Under the pieces are notes generated by a model that had not been told where the DNA came from, did no database searches, and saw nothing but the letters and a program-made list of their open reading frames with translations. Source: Ruegeria arenilitoris (lineage in GTDB: Bacteria > Pseudomonadota > Alphaproteobacteria > Rhodobacterales > Rhodobacteraceae). From it: DNA of 64,000 nucleotides. Location of the stretch: contig NZ_WPZQ01000004.1 of NCBI RefSeq assembly GCF_013030265.1, forward strand, positions 124,001 through 188,000, given 5' to 3'. Position 1 is the stretch's first letter. Each line of letters opens with the position of its first letter. Positions 8,609 to 15,119 of the stretch are shown piece after piece. The translations under genes were made by a program, and so were the position numbers.

Positions 8609-9663
8609 TACCTTTTGGTCAACGCGTTGGCGAGCCACCAGCACGCCAACGCGATTATCGCTCCCAGATAGCCATCGACAGCATAGTGCCACGCTAGGTG
8701 GACCGATCCGATCTGGATCATGATGGCGAAAATCGTAAATGCCCAGCCCAGCCAGCGAGAATATTGGAAGGCGAAAAGCGCCATGAGCACGCTGGATGCC
8801 ACGTGCATGCTGGGCATGGCAGATATGCCCTTTATCACACCCCCACCGCTGAATTCGGCCAATAGCCTTTCCTGAACCTGCAGGGCCCAGACGGGGCTTA
8901 TCCGATCAAGATCATACAGGTTTTGCATTTGCTGGGCGTAGGTGTCCCCAAATCCGAAATGCTCGTAGTAGACTGGACCGACTGATGCAAAGACTGTGGC
9001 CAGCAAGTTGCCCCCAACAATGAACACCAAAGCAAAGGCCACTAGATAGGTCATTCCGCGCTGCGTGTCGCGCTTGTCAAAACAGGCGGCAAACAAGGTC
9101 AGATAGATCAGCGCGAACCATAGATGATAGGCGACATTCAGCACCGTCGTCAGAGTGGTGTTCCCGAACACCGGCCACAACAGCAGCCAAACGTCATAGC
9201 CACCGTGCAGGGTTCGATCCAGTTCAGCAAAGAATGGGTCCCACGAAAACGGGTTTATCAGGACGATGATGTTTTTAAGGCAGGTGAAGCTGGTAATCAA
9301 AAAGCCGATGGATAAAAAACACACGGTGCCGTCGACCAGAGTTATGTTCCTTGCGATGTACTTGCGCGTATCCTGCATCATCCATTGAATGGGTTTTGCG
9401 GGTCTGATCCAAATCGCGGCGTATACGAACCTGAAGACAAAGAATATGGCCCCAATAACGATGGCATATTTGATCAGGCGTCCCACGATCTCGATAAGGC
9501 TGTAACCCAATACAGTCCAATACGGCAGGCCTGCGTAATGGCTTATGACTGCGCCTCCAATCACGTGAAGGGCAATAATGATCAGCAACAACCTGTTCCG
9601 CAGGATAGATGAGAACAGACCATTTGCCTGAGATGGCTGGTTAAAGACATCAGCACTATTCAT
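8566..9663 (-). CDS. PAP2-family membrane phosphatase / Aur1-like protein
   Basis: A 365-residue protein with at least six hydrophobic segments. Two PAP2 motifs are visible near the C-terminus: AMPSMHVASSVL (about residue 270) and HLAWHYAVDGYLG (about residue 320), supplying the catalytic histidines and the aspartate. The length and the H-x-x-x-D spacing resemble the Aur1/inositol-phosphorylceramide-synthase-like branch more than small undecaprenyl phosphatases, but the substrate cannot be called. It is inserted against the direction of the riboflavin genes and its 3' end runs 43 bp into ribE. Confidence 0.8.
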   Translation of the reverse strand: MNSADVFNQPSQANGLFSSILRNRLLLIIIALHVIGGAVISHYAGLPYWTVLGYSLIEIVGRLIKYAIVIGAIFFVFRFVYAAIWIRPAKPIQWMMQDTRKYIARNITLVDGTVCFLSIGFLITSFTCLKNIIVLINPFSWDPFFAELDRTLHGGYDVWLLLWPVFGNTTLTTVLNVAYHLWFALIYLTLFAACFDKRDTQRGMTYLVAFALVFIVGGNLLATVFASVGPVYYEHFGFGDTYAQQMQNLYDLDRISPVWALQVQERLLAEFSGGGVIKGISAMPSMHVASSVLMALFAFQYSRWLGWAFTIFAIMIQIGSVHLAWHYAVDGYLGAIIALACWWLANALTKRYYSAPALALASRAT

Positions 9664-10073
9664 CTATTATGCCCACACATGACGACCGAGTTTGAACGCC
9701 TGCCTAAGGTGCGTTCATACTTTGGCCCGGCGAGGGCCAGAGTTGGGCTATTCTGGGGCATGCGAGAACGCTGTGTTTCCATTTCGAACACAGTATTGCG
9801 GGCACTTCCTATTGCACCCAGAGTATTTCATGCGTCGCCAATTCTGGGTTGAGAGATCGTTCAGCACGCGGTTGCTATTTGCCGGGACTGTTCCGTTTGT
9901 GGGGCACTCGGCTTGTCCGGTGGGTGCTACTCAGATGCCCATGCCTCTGGTCGGGTGACGACGGCATCGGTTGGAAACAGTGATCATATGCCGCCGTTGC
10001 GTCTGTGGTCTGGTGTTTGGCGCCGTACTGGTCTATCCCGCGCAGCAACACATGCTCTGCGAAAGGCTGCCCA
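9664..10073. other. 410-bp gene-free region with a run of four hairpins
   Basis: This is the gap between the PAP2 start (reading left) and ribB (reading right). I see no credible gene. An open frame at 9692-9958 has no family features. The left part folds into four consecutive stem-loops: TGAACGC/GCGTTCA (9693-9717), TGGCCC/GGGCCA (9722-9739), CTGTGTT/AACACAG (9771-9793) and ACCCAGA/TCTGGGT (9816-9849). It does not contain the conserved FMN-riboswitch core. It could be a structured ribB leader, a small RNA, or simply the divergent promoter region. Confidence 0.45.
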
Positions 10074-11195
10074 ATGAGCTTTGAAACACCCGGACCGGTC
10101 GAGGCCCAGCTGCGTGATGCGATCAGCCCGATCGAAGAGATCATCGAAGAGGCACGCAAAGGCCGGATGTACATCCTGGTCGATCATGAGGATCGTGAGA
10201 ACGAAGGCGACCTGGTCATCGCAGCAGAGTTTGCGGATGCGGATGCCATCAACTTCATGGCTACCCATGGCCGGGGTCTCATCTGTCTGCCCATGACGGC
10301 GGAGCGGATTGACAGTCTTGGATTGCCGATGATGGCTGTGAACAACTCGTCCCGCCATGAGACCGCGTTCACTGTTTCCATCGAGGCCCGTGAGGGCGTG
10401 TCTACAGGCATCTCGGCTGCCGACCGGGCGCTGACTGTTGCGACCGCCATCAATGAGCAGAACACCATGGCTCAAATCGCAACGCCCGGTCATATTTTCC
10501 CGCTTCGCGCCAAGCGGGGAGGGGTGCTGGTTCGGGCCGGACATACCGAAGCTGCGGTAGATATCTCGCGGCTGGCGGGGCTGAACCCCTCGGGTGTGAT
10601 CTGCGAGATCATGAAGCCTGACGGCACCATGGCGCGTTTGCCCGATCTGGTTGCTTTTGCCAAAGAACACGACATGAAGATCGGCACGATTAGCGATCTG
10701 ATCAGCTATCGGTCCCGCAACGACAATCTCGTGGTTGAGACATCGCGTGAGATGGTCACCTCGGAATATGGCGGCGAGTGGGAGATGCGGCTGTTCACCG
10801 ATCAGACACACGGCATTGAGCATGTGGTCATGATCAAGGGCGACATCACCACGCCCGAGCCGGTACTGACCCGGACCCATGCGCTGCATGAGGCACCGGA
10901 TATTCTGGGGCTCGGGCCGAAATCCCCGCAGGAGTTGCCGCGGGCAATGGAAAAGATTGCAGCCGAAGGCCGCGGCGTTGTTTGCCTTTTCCGCCAGCCG
11001 CGCAACTCGCTTTATGCAGCGGATGACGAAGGACCGCGCACTATCAAACAAACCGGTCTGGGTGCGCAGATTCTGTCGAAGATGGGCATTCAGGAACTCG
11101 TATTGCTGACCGACTCGCCGGAAACCGTATATCTGGGCCTCGATGCCTTTGGGCTGTCGATTGTGGGGACCCGCTCAATTCTCAAGGATGACTGA
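10074..11195 (+). CDS. ribB: 3,4-dihydroxy-2-butanone 4-phosphate synthase with degenerate RibA-like domain (RibBX type)
   Basis: The ATG at 10074, with GAAAGG upstream, gives the normal N-terminus; the frame is open further left. It encodes 373 residues. Residues 1-215 are an intact RibB domain (DHEDRENEGDLVIAAE, HETAFTVS, GHIFPLRAKRGG, HTEAAVD). The C-terminal part resembles GTP cyclohydrolase II, but the zinc-cysteine cluster is absent: the corresponding LTRTHALHEAPDILGLG has no Cys. This matches the RibBX variant described in proteobacteria, so the protein should make the four-carbon precursor but not open GTP. A separate ribA is expected elsewhere. Confidence 0.92.
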   Translation: MSFETPGPVEAQLRDAISPIEEIIEEARKGRMYILVDHEDRENEGDLVIAAEFADADAINFMATHGRGLICLPMTAERIDSLGLPMMAVNNSSRHETAFTVSIEAREGVSTGISAADRALTVATAINEQNTMAQIATPGHIFPLRAKRGGVLVRAGHTEAAVDISRLAGLNPSGVICEIMKPDGTMARLPDLVAFAKEHDMKIGTISDLISYRSRNDNLVVETSREMVTSEYGGEWEMRLFTDQTHGIEHVVMIKGDITTPEPVLTRTHALHEAPDILGLGPKSPQELPRAMEKIAAEGRGVVCLFRQPRNSLYAADDEGPRTIKQTGLGAQILSKMGIQELVLLTDSPETVYLGLDAFGLSIVGTRSILKDD

Positions 11196-11197
11196 TC

Positions 11198-11749
11198 GTG
11201 GCTGAACAAGACAAACACGGCGTGCTGCCGACACCGACATTCGACAAGCCGGTGAAACTGCTGATCGTTGTGGCGCCGTTCTATCGTGCCGTTGCGGACA
11301 ATCTGGTAGCTGGTGCCAAGGCCGAGATCGAAGCGGCAGGCGGCACATGCGAAGTCGTTGAGGTGCCCGGTGCGCTGGAAATCCCCACCGCCATTGCAAT
11401 GGCTGATCGCCAGTGCAACTTTGACGGCTATGTCGCGCTGGGCTGCGTCATTCGCGGTGAGACCACGCATTACGAGACTGTCTGTAACGATTCCAGCCAT
11501 GCGATCCAGTTGATGGGCCTTCAGGGGCTGTGCATCGGCAATGGTATCCTAACCGTCGAAAATGACGATCAGGCCGAAGTCCGCGCAAATCCCGAAAAGA
11601 TGAATAAAGGTGGAGGAGCCGCTGCTGCGGCCTTGCATCTGATCGCGCTCAGCCGTAAGTGGGGCTCTTCCAAAAAGGGCGTCGGATTCAAGCCGCCGTC
11701 CGAGTCCATCCTTGTGGCGGGCGACAGCAACGGACCCACGACAGCATGA
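11198..11749 (+). CDS. ribH: 6,7-dimethyl-8-ribityllumazine synthase
   Basis: A 183-residue lumazine synthase with a GTG start 2 bp after the ribB stop. Family blocks are LLIVVAPFYRAVADNL, VPGALEIPTAI, ALGCVIRGETTHYE (substrate loop) and GNGILTVEND. It condenses the RibB product with the RibD-derived pyrimidine. The C-terminus is extended by some 20 residues relative to short family members. The stop overlaps the nusB start by 4 bp, the conserved ribH-nusB coupling. Confidence 0.97.
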   Translation: MAEQDKHGVLPTPTFDKPVKLLIVVAPFYRAVADNLVAGAKAEIEAAGGTCEVVEVPGALEIPTAIAMADRQCNFDGYVALGCVIRGETTHYETVCNDSSHAIQLMGLQGLCIGNGILTVENDDQAEVRANPEKMNKGGGAAAAALHLIALSRKWGSSKKGVGFKPPSESILVAGDSNGPTTA

Positions 11750-12228
11750 CCCAGACCGACGCGCCGAAGCCGGCCAATCAGAAACGCCTTATGAAGTCTG
11801 CCGCGCGGCTCTATGCCGTGCAGGCCCTGTTCCAGATGGAGCAGTCCGGGCAAACGACCGAGCAGGTTGTAAACGAGTTTCTGGATCACCGGTTCGGCGC
11901 TGTCTATGAGGGTGAGGAAATGCTGGATGGTGACATCAGCGTTTTCCGCAAGCTCGTGGATGATGCTGTGAACTATCAGGCGCCAATCGATCAGATGACC
12001 GACCGAGCGCTGGTGGCGAAATGGCCGATTTCCCGGATTGATCCGACTTTGCGCGCACTGTTCCGGGCAGCCGGGGCCGAGTTGACGCAGAGCGACACGC
12101 CCCCCAAAGTTGTCATCACAGAATTTGTCGACGTCGCACGCGCGTTTTTCCCTGAAGGGAAAGAGCCGAAATTCGTCAACGCGGTGCTGGATCACATGGC
12201 GCGTGAGGCGCAGCCCGAGGCATTCTGA
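11746..12228 (+). CDS. nusB: Transcription antitermination factor NusB
   Basis: A 160-residue protein starting at the ATG that overlaps the ribH stop. The all-helical NusB pattern is present: KSAARLYAVQALFQMEQ near the N-terminus, then IDPTLRALFRAAGAEL and the C-terminal PKFVNAVLDHMAR. NusB binds boxA with S10 (NusE) to promote rRNA antitermination. It ends the riboflavin cluster. An upstream open stretch in the same frame overlaps ribH and is not coding. Confidence 0.95.
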   Translation: MTQTDAPKPANQKRLMKSAARLYAVQALFQMEQSGQTTEQVVNEFLDHRFGAVYEGEEMLDGDISVFRKLVDDAVNYQAPIDQMTDRALVAKWPISRIDPTLRALFRAAGAELTQSDTPPKVVITEFVDVARAFFPEGKEPKFVNAVLDHMAREAQPEAF

Positions 12229-12287
12229 CGCCTTTACCCGAACCAGATATGCGCTAACCTGAATGTCATAGCGCAATGAGGTTCATC

Positions 12288-12593
12288 ATGCCCAAACTGA
12301 TCCGCCTGTACATCACGCAAGTCGCCTGGGGTTTTGTTATCTCGGCTGTGTTTGTCGGGGTGCTACTGGCCCTGAACGTCGCAAATCTACGTCACCTGAT
12401 CACCAGTTCTGAAATCGGCCTGATCGCGTTGGCGATGATCTGGTTCATGAACGGGATCGTTTTTGCTGGCGTTCAGTTCGGCTACAAGATCATGAGCATG
12501 GCCGAAAAGCCCGGCGGACCGCGTCGTGGATCGCCTGTTGTGCACAGCTTTGAACCAGCTGTCGTCAAGCAAGAGGCGAAATCAGCGCGCTGA
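12288..12593 (+). CDS. Small conserved membrane protein
   Basis: The start at 12288 (MPKLIRLYI) is preferred because GAGG lies 6 bp before it; an ATG 12 bp upstream lacks this. The 101-residue product has two hydrophobic helices (about residues 8-30 and 42-64) and a basic, disordered C-terminal tail. I do not recognise a named domain. It follows nusB by 59 bp and may share its transcript. The topology suggests an inner-membrane protein with a cytoplasmic tail. Confidence 0.65.
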   Translation: MPKLIRLYITQVAWGFVISAVFVGVLLALNVANLRHLITSSEIGLIALAMIWFMNGIVFAGVQFGYKIMSMAEKPGGPRRGSPVVHSFEPAVVKQEAKSAR

Positions 12594-12605
12594 TTTTCAA
12601 GGAAA

Positions 12606-12796
12606 ATGTGGCGGGACCACCAGTCAACCGTGGGGCTTTGATTCCCGAGGACCTGTATATACAGGTGGGCGCCAGGTAATCAGGCCAGGACCTGAACAGA
12701 GCCAGCTCCCTCGGAATTGCTTAAGGCCACCGGAATGCTGCCTGTCACGAGAAGGGCAGAACCCGCCACGCGCCTAAGTAGGGTGTGCGGCGGGTT
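12606..12796 (+). ncRNA. Candidate structured RNA, possibly 6S-like, with overlapping terminator hairpin
   Basis: The interval between two convergent genes can close on itself. GTGGCGGG at 12608-12615 pairs perfectly with CCCGCCAC at 12762-12769. Inside, CCGTGG (12628-12633) faces CCACCGG (12727-12733), CCGAGG (12645-12650) pairs with CCTCGG (12709-12714), and CTGCC/GGCAG (12738-12759) forms a side hairpin; ACCTGT/ACAGGT forms another at 12651-12665. A rod with a large central bubble and about 165 nt fits the 6S RNA plan. AACCCGCC (12760-12767) can alternatively pair with GGCGGGTT (12789-12796) as a terminator. The usual 6S neighbours (zapA, ygfA) are absent, so the family call is tentative. 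Confidence 0.4.
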
Positions 12797-12807
12797 TGCA
12801 CAAGGGG

Positions 12808-13233
12808 TCACGCATCAACGGTTTCGTGTAAGGCAGTGCGCATTTTGACGAAATGCTCATCCCAGCCACTATCCAGCGACAGGATCAGACCAAAGGCTTC
12901 TGCGCTCTGAGGCAGGCCCTCGTGCACCAATCCTAGGCGCGTACCTCCGGCCACGGGCTCCAGTGTCCATTTGACGGTGCTAACGGCGTCGCCCATCGGT
13001 TTAACTGTGAAAGTATATTCCAGATATTCGGGCGGTCGCGCCTCGCGTACTTCACCCCTGATCAGAAGGTCGCCGCTGGTTGTCCCGTACATCTCAAGCT
13101 TTTGTCCTGTCGCAAGTGGGCGCTCTGGTTTGTGAAACCACTCGGCCAACCGCTCGGGCTTTGTCAGATAATCCCATACCGTTTCCGGAGTGGCGCGTAA
13201 AAAGATCGATTTCTGCAATACTGCTTGGGTCAT
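12808..13233 (-). CDS. SRPBCC/AHSA1 domain protein
   Basis: A 141-residue START-like protein of the Aha1-homology (AHSA1) type. It begins with the typical F-L-R-A-T-P-E-x-V-W-D-Y-L pattern, followed by KPERLAEWF, a beta-rich middle (YTFTVKPMGD) and the C-terminal helix GWDEHFVKMRTAL. Such proteins bind hydrophobic ligands in a deep cavity; the ligand here is unknown. The start overlaps the ArsR-family stop by 4 bp. This regulator-SRPBCC pairing is very common and implies joint expression and control. Confidence 0.88.
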   Translation of the reverse strand: MTQAVLQKSIFLRATPETVWDYLTKPERLAEWFHKPERPLATGQKLEMYGTTSGDLLIRGEVREARPPEYLEYTFTVKPMGDAVSTVKWTLEPVAGGTRLGLVHEGLPQSAEAFGLILSLDSGWDEHFVKMRTALHETVDA

Positions 13234-13550
13234 TTCTGGGTTCCTTCAATAGCTTTCTTGAGATCGGCCAGGCGTTCATCCCAGAACTGGTCGAAGTAGC
13301 TGAGCCAGTCCAGAACAGGGGCCATGCCCTGTGGTTCAAGTCGGTTGATGCGTTCCCGGCCTCTTGCTTCAACCGAAATAAGCCCGCCGTCCGACAGTAC
13401 CGTCAGGTGCTTTTTGACAGCGGCACGGGTCATATCGAAACGATCTGTCAGTTGCGCGATGGTCATATCCTTGACCGCAAGCATCTGAACGATGTCCCGA
13501 CGGGTTGGATCCGCAAGAGCGCGGAACGCGTTTTGGGTCTGTGTATTCAT
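13230..13550 (-). CDS. ArsR-family winged-helix regulator
   Basis: A 106-residue protein. The ATG at 13550 (MNTQTQNAFRALADPTRR) is chosen over an upstream in-frame start because it gives the standard ArsR N-terminus. The winged helix spans about residues 8-80, with the recognition helix in FDMTRAAVKKHLTVL. No CxC metal-binding motif is present, so this is one of the non-metal ArsR regulators usually paired with SRPBCC proteins. Two GATAC/GTATC palindromes just upstream are probably its own operators, which suggests autorepression of the two-gene operon. Confidence 0.88.
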   Translation of the reverse strand: MNTQTQNAFRALADPTRRDIVQMLAVKDMTIAQLTDRFDMTRAAVKKHLTVLSDGGLISVEARGRERINRLEPQGMAPVLDWLSYFDQFWDERLADLKKAIEGTQK

Positions 13551-13565
13551 GGTAAACCTCATTGA

Positions 13566-13607
13566 GATACCATTAGGTATCATATTAATGGGATACTAAA
13601 TGGTATC
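13566..13607. promoter_or_regulatory. Twin palindromic operators for the ArsR/SRPBCC operon
   Basis: Two inverted repeats lie directly upstream of the ArsR start: GATACC-ATTA-GGTATC (13566-13581) and GATAC-TAAATG-GTATC (13592-13607). Their centres are 26 bp apart. The position next to a small winged-helix regulator gene makes autoregulation the simplest explanation. Binding is inferred, not shown. Confidence 0.6.
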
Positions 13608-13637
13608 ATGTCAAGGGGGTGTCTGGGCTTGATTTTT

Positions 13638-13652
13638 GTTCACCAATTGTTC
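13638..13652 (+). promoter_or_regulatory. LexA (SOS) box, GTTC-N7-GTTC
   Basis: GTTCACCAATTGTTC is an exact match to the direct-repeat LexA site of Alphaproteobacteria (GTTCN7GTTC). It ends 11 bp before the mmcB start. MmcB is a known SOS-induced mitomycin-resistance protein in Caulobacter, so motif and gene support each other. Confidence 0.8.
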
Positions 13653-13663
13653 ACATTCGTCGG

Positions 13664-14095
13664 ATGATGCTAGATCTGCAACCCGGACAAAAACTGGCCC
13701 GAGGTGTTTCACGGCACCTGACGACCCATGGTTATGTTTCGATTGAAGAATTTGTTCCTGCCCGCGGTTTGCGCGTGGACGTAATGGGGCTGGGTCCCAA
13801 AGGTGAGCTATGGGTGATTGAATGTAAATCCGGTCGAGCTGATTATCAGTCGGATTCCAAATGGCAGGGCTATCTGGAATGGTGTGACCGATTCTTTTGG
13901 GCCGTCGATACCGAGTTTCCGGTGGATCTGCTGCCGCCTGAAACAGGTCTGATCATTGCGGATGCCTATGACGCAGAGATAATCCGTATGGGACCAGAGG
14001 CCAAAGTGGCCCCGGCGCGCCGAAAGAAAATGATTCAGAAGTTTGCAACAGATGCGGCACGCAGGTTGCAAACACTGCGAGACCCCCGCGTCTAA
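13664..14095 (+). CDS. mmcB: MmcB family DNA repair protein
   Basis: A 143-residue protein of the MmcB (DUF2161-like nuclease fold) family. The start at the ATG-ATG pair (13664/13667) follows the SOS box; the frame is open further left but runs through that box. Recognisable blocks are DLQPGQKLARGVSRHL, the nuclease-like VMGLGPKGELWVIECKSGRADYQ stretch with an E-C-K catalytic-type motif, and KWQGYLEWCDRFFWAV. In Caulobacter, mmcB acts in mitomycin C resistance. The C-terminus is basic (APARRKKMIQKFA). Confidence 0.88.
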   Translation: MMLDLQPGQKLARGVSRHLTTHGYVSIEEFVPARGLRVDVMGLGPKGELWVIECKSGRADYQSDSKWQGYLEWCDRFFWAVDTEFPVDLLPPETGLIIADAYDAEIIRMGPEAKVAPARRKKMIQKFATDAARRLQTLRDPRV

Positions 14096-14099
14096 GAGG

Positions 14100-14288
14100 T
14101 CAGTCTTTAACGGCCCGCGCTGCCTGAGCAGCCGCACGAATTTCCTCGGCGATTTCTTCAGCTTCTTCGGGGTCGAAATCCATGGGAATTTCAAGATTGT
14201 CCGCCTCGATGAACAGGCGCACCATGCCATGGTCGGTTGGACCAATCTGCAGGTTTGCTTCGATGTCGCGTTCGGTGTTGATGCTCAT
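14100..14288 (-). CDS. Small DUF6324-type protein
   Basis: The start is at 14288 (MSINTERDIEANLQ), with a strong GGAGG upstream; the frame is open further but those codons lack a start signal. The product is 62 residues and acidic, with NLEIPMDFDPEEAEEIAEE followed by an Ala-rich helix. It resembles the short DUF6324 family widespread in Rhodobacteraceae. No function is known. It converges on mmcB with 4 bp between the stops. Confidence 0.75.
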   Translation of the reverse strand: MSINTERDIEANLQIGPTDHGMVRLFIEADNLEIPMDFDPEEAEEIAEEIRAAAQAARAVKD

Positions 14289-14367
14289 GTTCGCCTCCGG
14301 GGACTGAGCGTTCCTGCTAGCGCGCAACGGGTTGAGAATCAAGCGGCCTATGGGGTCTGATGGGAAC

Positions 14368-14850
14368 ATGGATGACATCGTACTCAGACCTTTTCGTCCC
14401 GATGATGCGCCTTGGCTGGTCGAAAGGCACGGCACGCTTTACGCGCAGGATGAAGGATTTGACCATACATTCGGTCCGCTTGTTGCGCGTATTCTGGATG
14501 AGTTCATTGCAGATCATGACCCCAAGCGAGAACAAGGATGGATCGCGGAGCGGGCAGGGGAGCGGCTGGGCAGCATTTTCTGCGTCGCACTTGGCGAGAA
14601 TACCGCGAAATTGAGGTTGTTCCTTTTGGTTCCCGAAGCTCGAGGATTGGGTCTGGGTAGGCGCCTGCTGGTGGCCTGCATGAGATTTGCCCGACAGGCG
14701 GGATACCGTGAAATGGCCCTTTGGACACATGAAAGTCACCGGGCAGCTTGTGCATTATATCGGGCGAATGGTTGGCAGTTGATGGAGAGCAAACCAGTCC
14801 ATTCCTTTGGTGTCGATCTTGTCGAACAAAGCTGGAAAATTCAGCTTTAA
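14368..14850 (+). CDS. GNAT-family N-acetyltransferase
   Basis: A 160-residue GNAT protein. The start at 14368 (MDDIVLRPFRPDDAPWLV) gives the usual domain beginning. The acetyl-CoA loop is visible as LVPEARGLGLGRRLLVAC (about residue 90, the R/Q-x-x-G-x-G/A motif), followed by ALWTHESHRAACALYRANGW. The family is typically MarR-GNAT-like or stand-alone; the substrate is unknown. It lies directly before tRNA-His and after a small divergent gene. Confidence 0.85.
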   Translation: MDDIVLRPFRPDDAPWLVERHGTLYAQDEGFDHTFGPLVARILDEFIADHDPKREQGWIAERAGERLGSIFCVALGENTAKLRLFLLVPEARGLGLGRRLLVACMRFARQAGYREMALWTHESHRAACALYRANGWQLMESKPVHSFGVDLVEQSWKIQL

Positions 14851-14897
14851 TCCTCTTGCATTCCCCGTGCGCGTTGGGTACATCGCCCCTCACAAGT

Positions 14898-14974
14898 GCC
14901 GCCTTAGCTCAGTTGGTTAGAGCGCTGGATTGTGGATCCAGAGGTCCCCTGTTCAAGCCAGGGAGGCGGTACCA
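14898..14974 (+). tRNA. tRNA-His(GUG)
   Basis: The cloverleaf is complete: acceptor GCCGCCT pairs with AGGCGGT, D-arm TAGCTCAGTTGGTTAGA, anticodon loop with GTG at the 5' side of GATCC, and TpsiC arm GTTCAAGCC, ending ACCA with CCA encoded. The base before position 1 is T, not G, and the discriminator is A73 with a G1-U72 pair. This is the alphaproteobacterial form of tRNA-His, recognised without G-1. A short hairpin follows at 14998-15015. Confidence 0.97.
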
Positions 14975-15079
14975 TCTCCCAAACATCAACGCTCTCACAA
15001 AGCTAAGTAGCTTTGATCACTACAATTCTGCTTTTAGAGGGATTTGTGGGTGCTGCCGGATCTTTCCAGGCAACGAATT

Positions 15080-15109
15080 ACCGCGCCGCATCCATGGATA
15101 CGGCGCGGT
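15080..15109 (-). terminator. Hairpin downstream of iorB
   Basis: ACCGCGCCG (15080-15088) pairs with CGGCGCGGT (15101-15109), and the loop ATCCATGGAT is itself self-complementary, giving a nearly continuous stem of about 14 bp. It lies 11 bp past the iorB stop on the minus strand. The T-run after it is weak, so it may act as an mRNA-stabilising end rather than a classic intrinsic terminator. Confidence 0.5.
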
Positions 15110-15119
15110 TGATGATGCA

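Noticed and set aside
9692..9958. Open frame of 88 codons in the ribB upstream region
   Set aside because: No recognisable domain, poor composition, no ribosome-binding site, and it overlaps the hairpin-rich region.
9664..10073. Possible FMN riboswitch before ribB
   Set aside because: The conserved RFN-core segments are absent on the + strand; only unrelated hairpins are found.
12606..12796. Possible 4.5S SRP RNA
   Set aside because: The GGTCAGG...GGAA...AGCAG apical motif is missing, although a short CAGG/CCTG hairpin is superficially similar.
13619..13663. Upstream N-terminal extension of mmcB
   Set aside because: It runs through the SOS box and has no family similarity; the ATG-ATG at 13664 is the better start.
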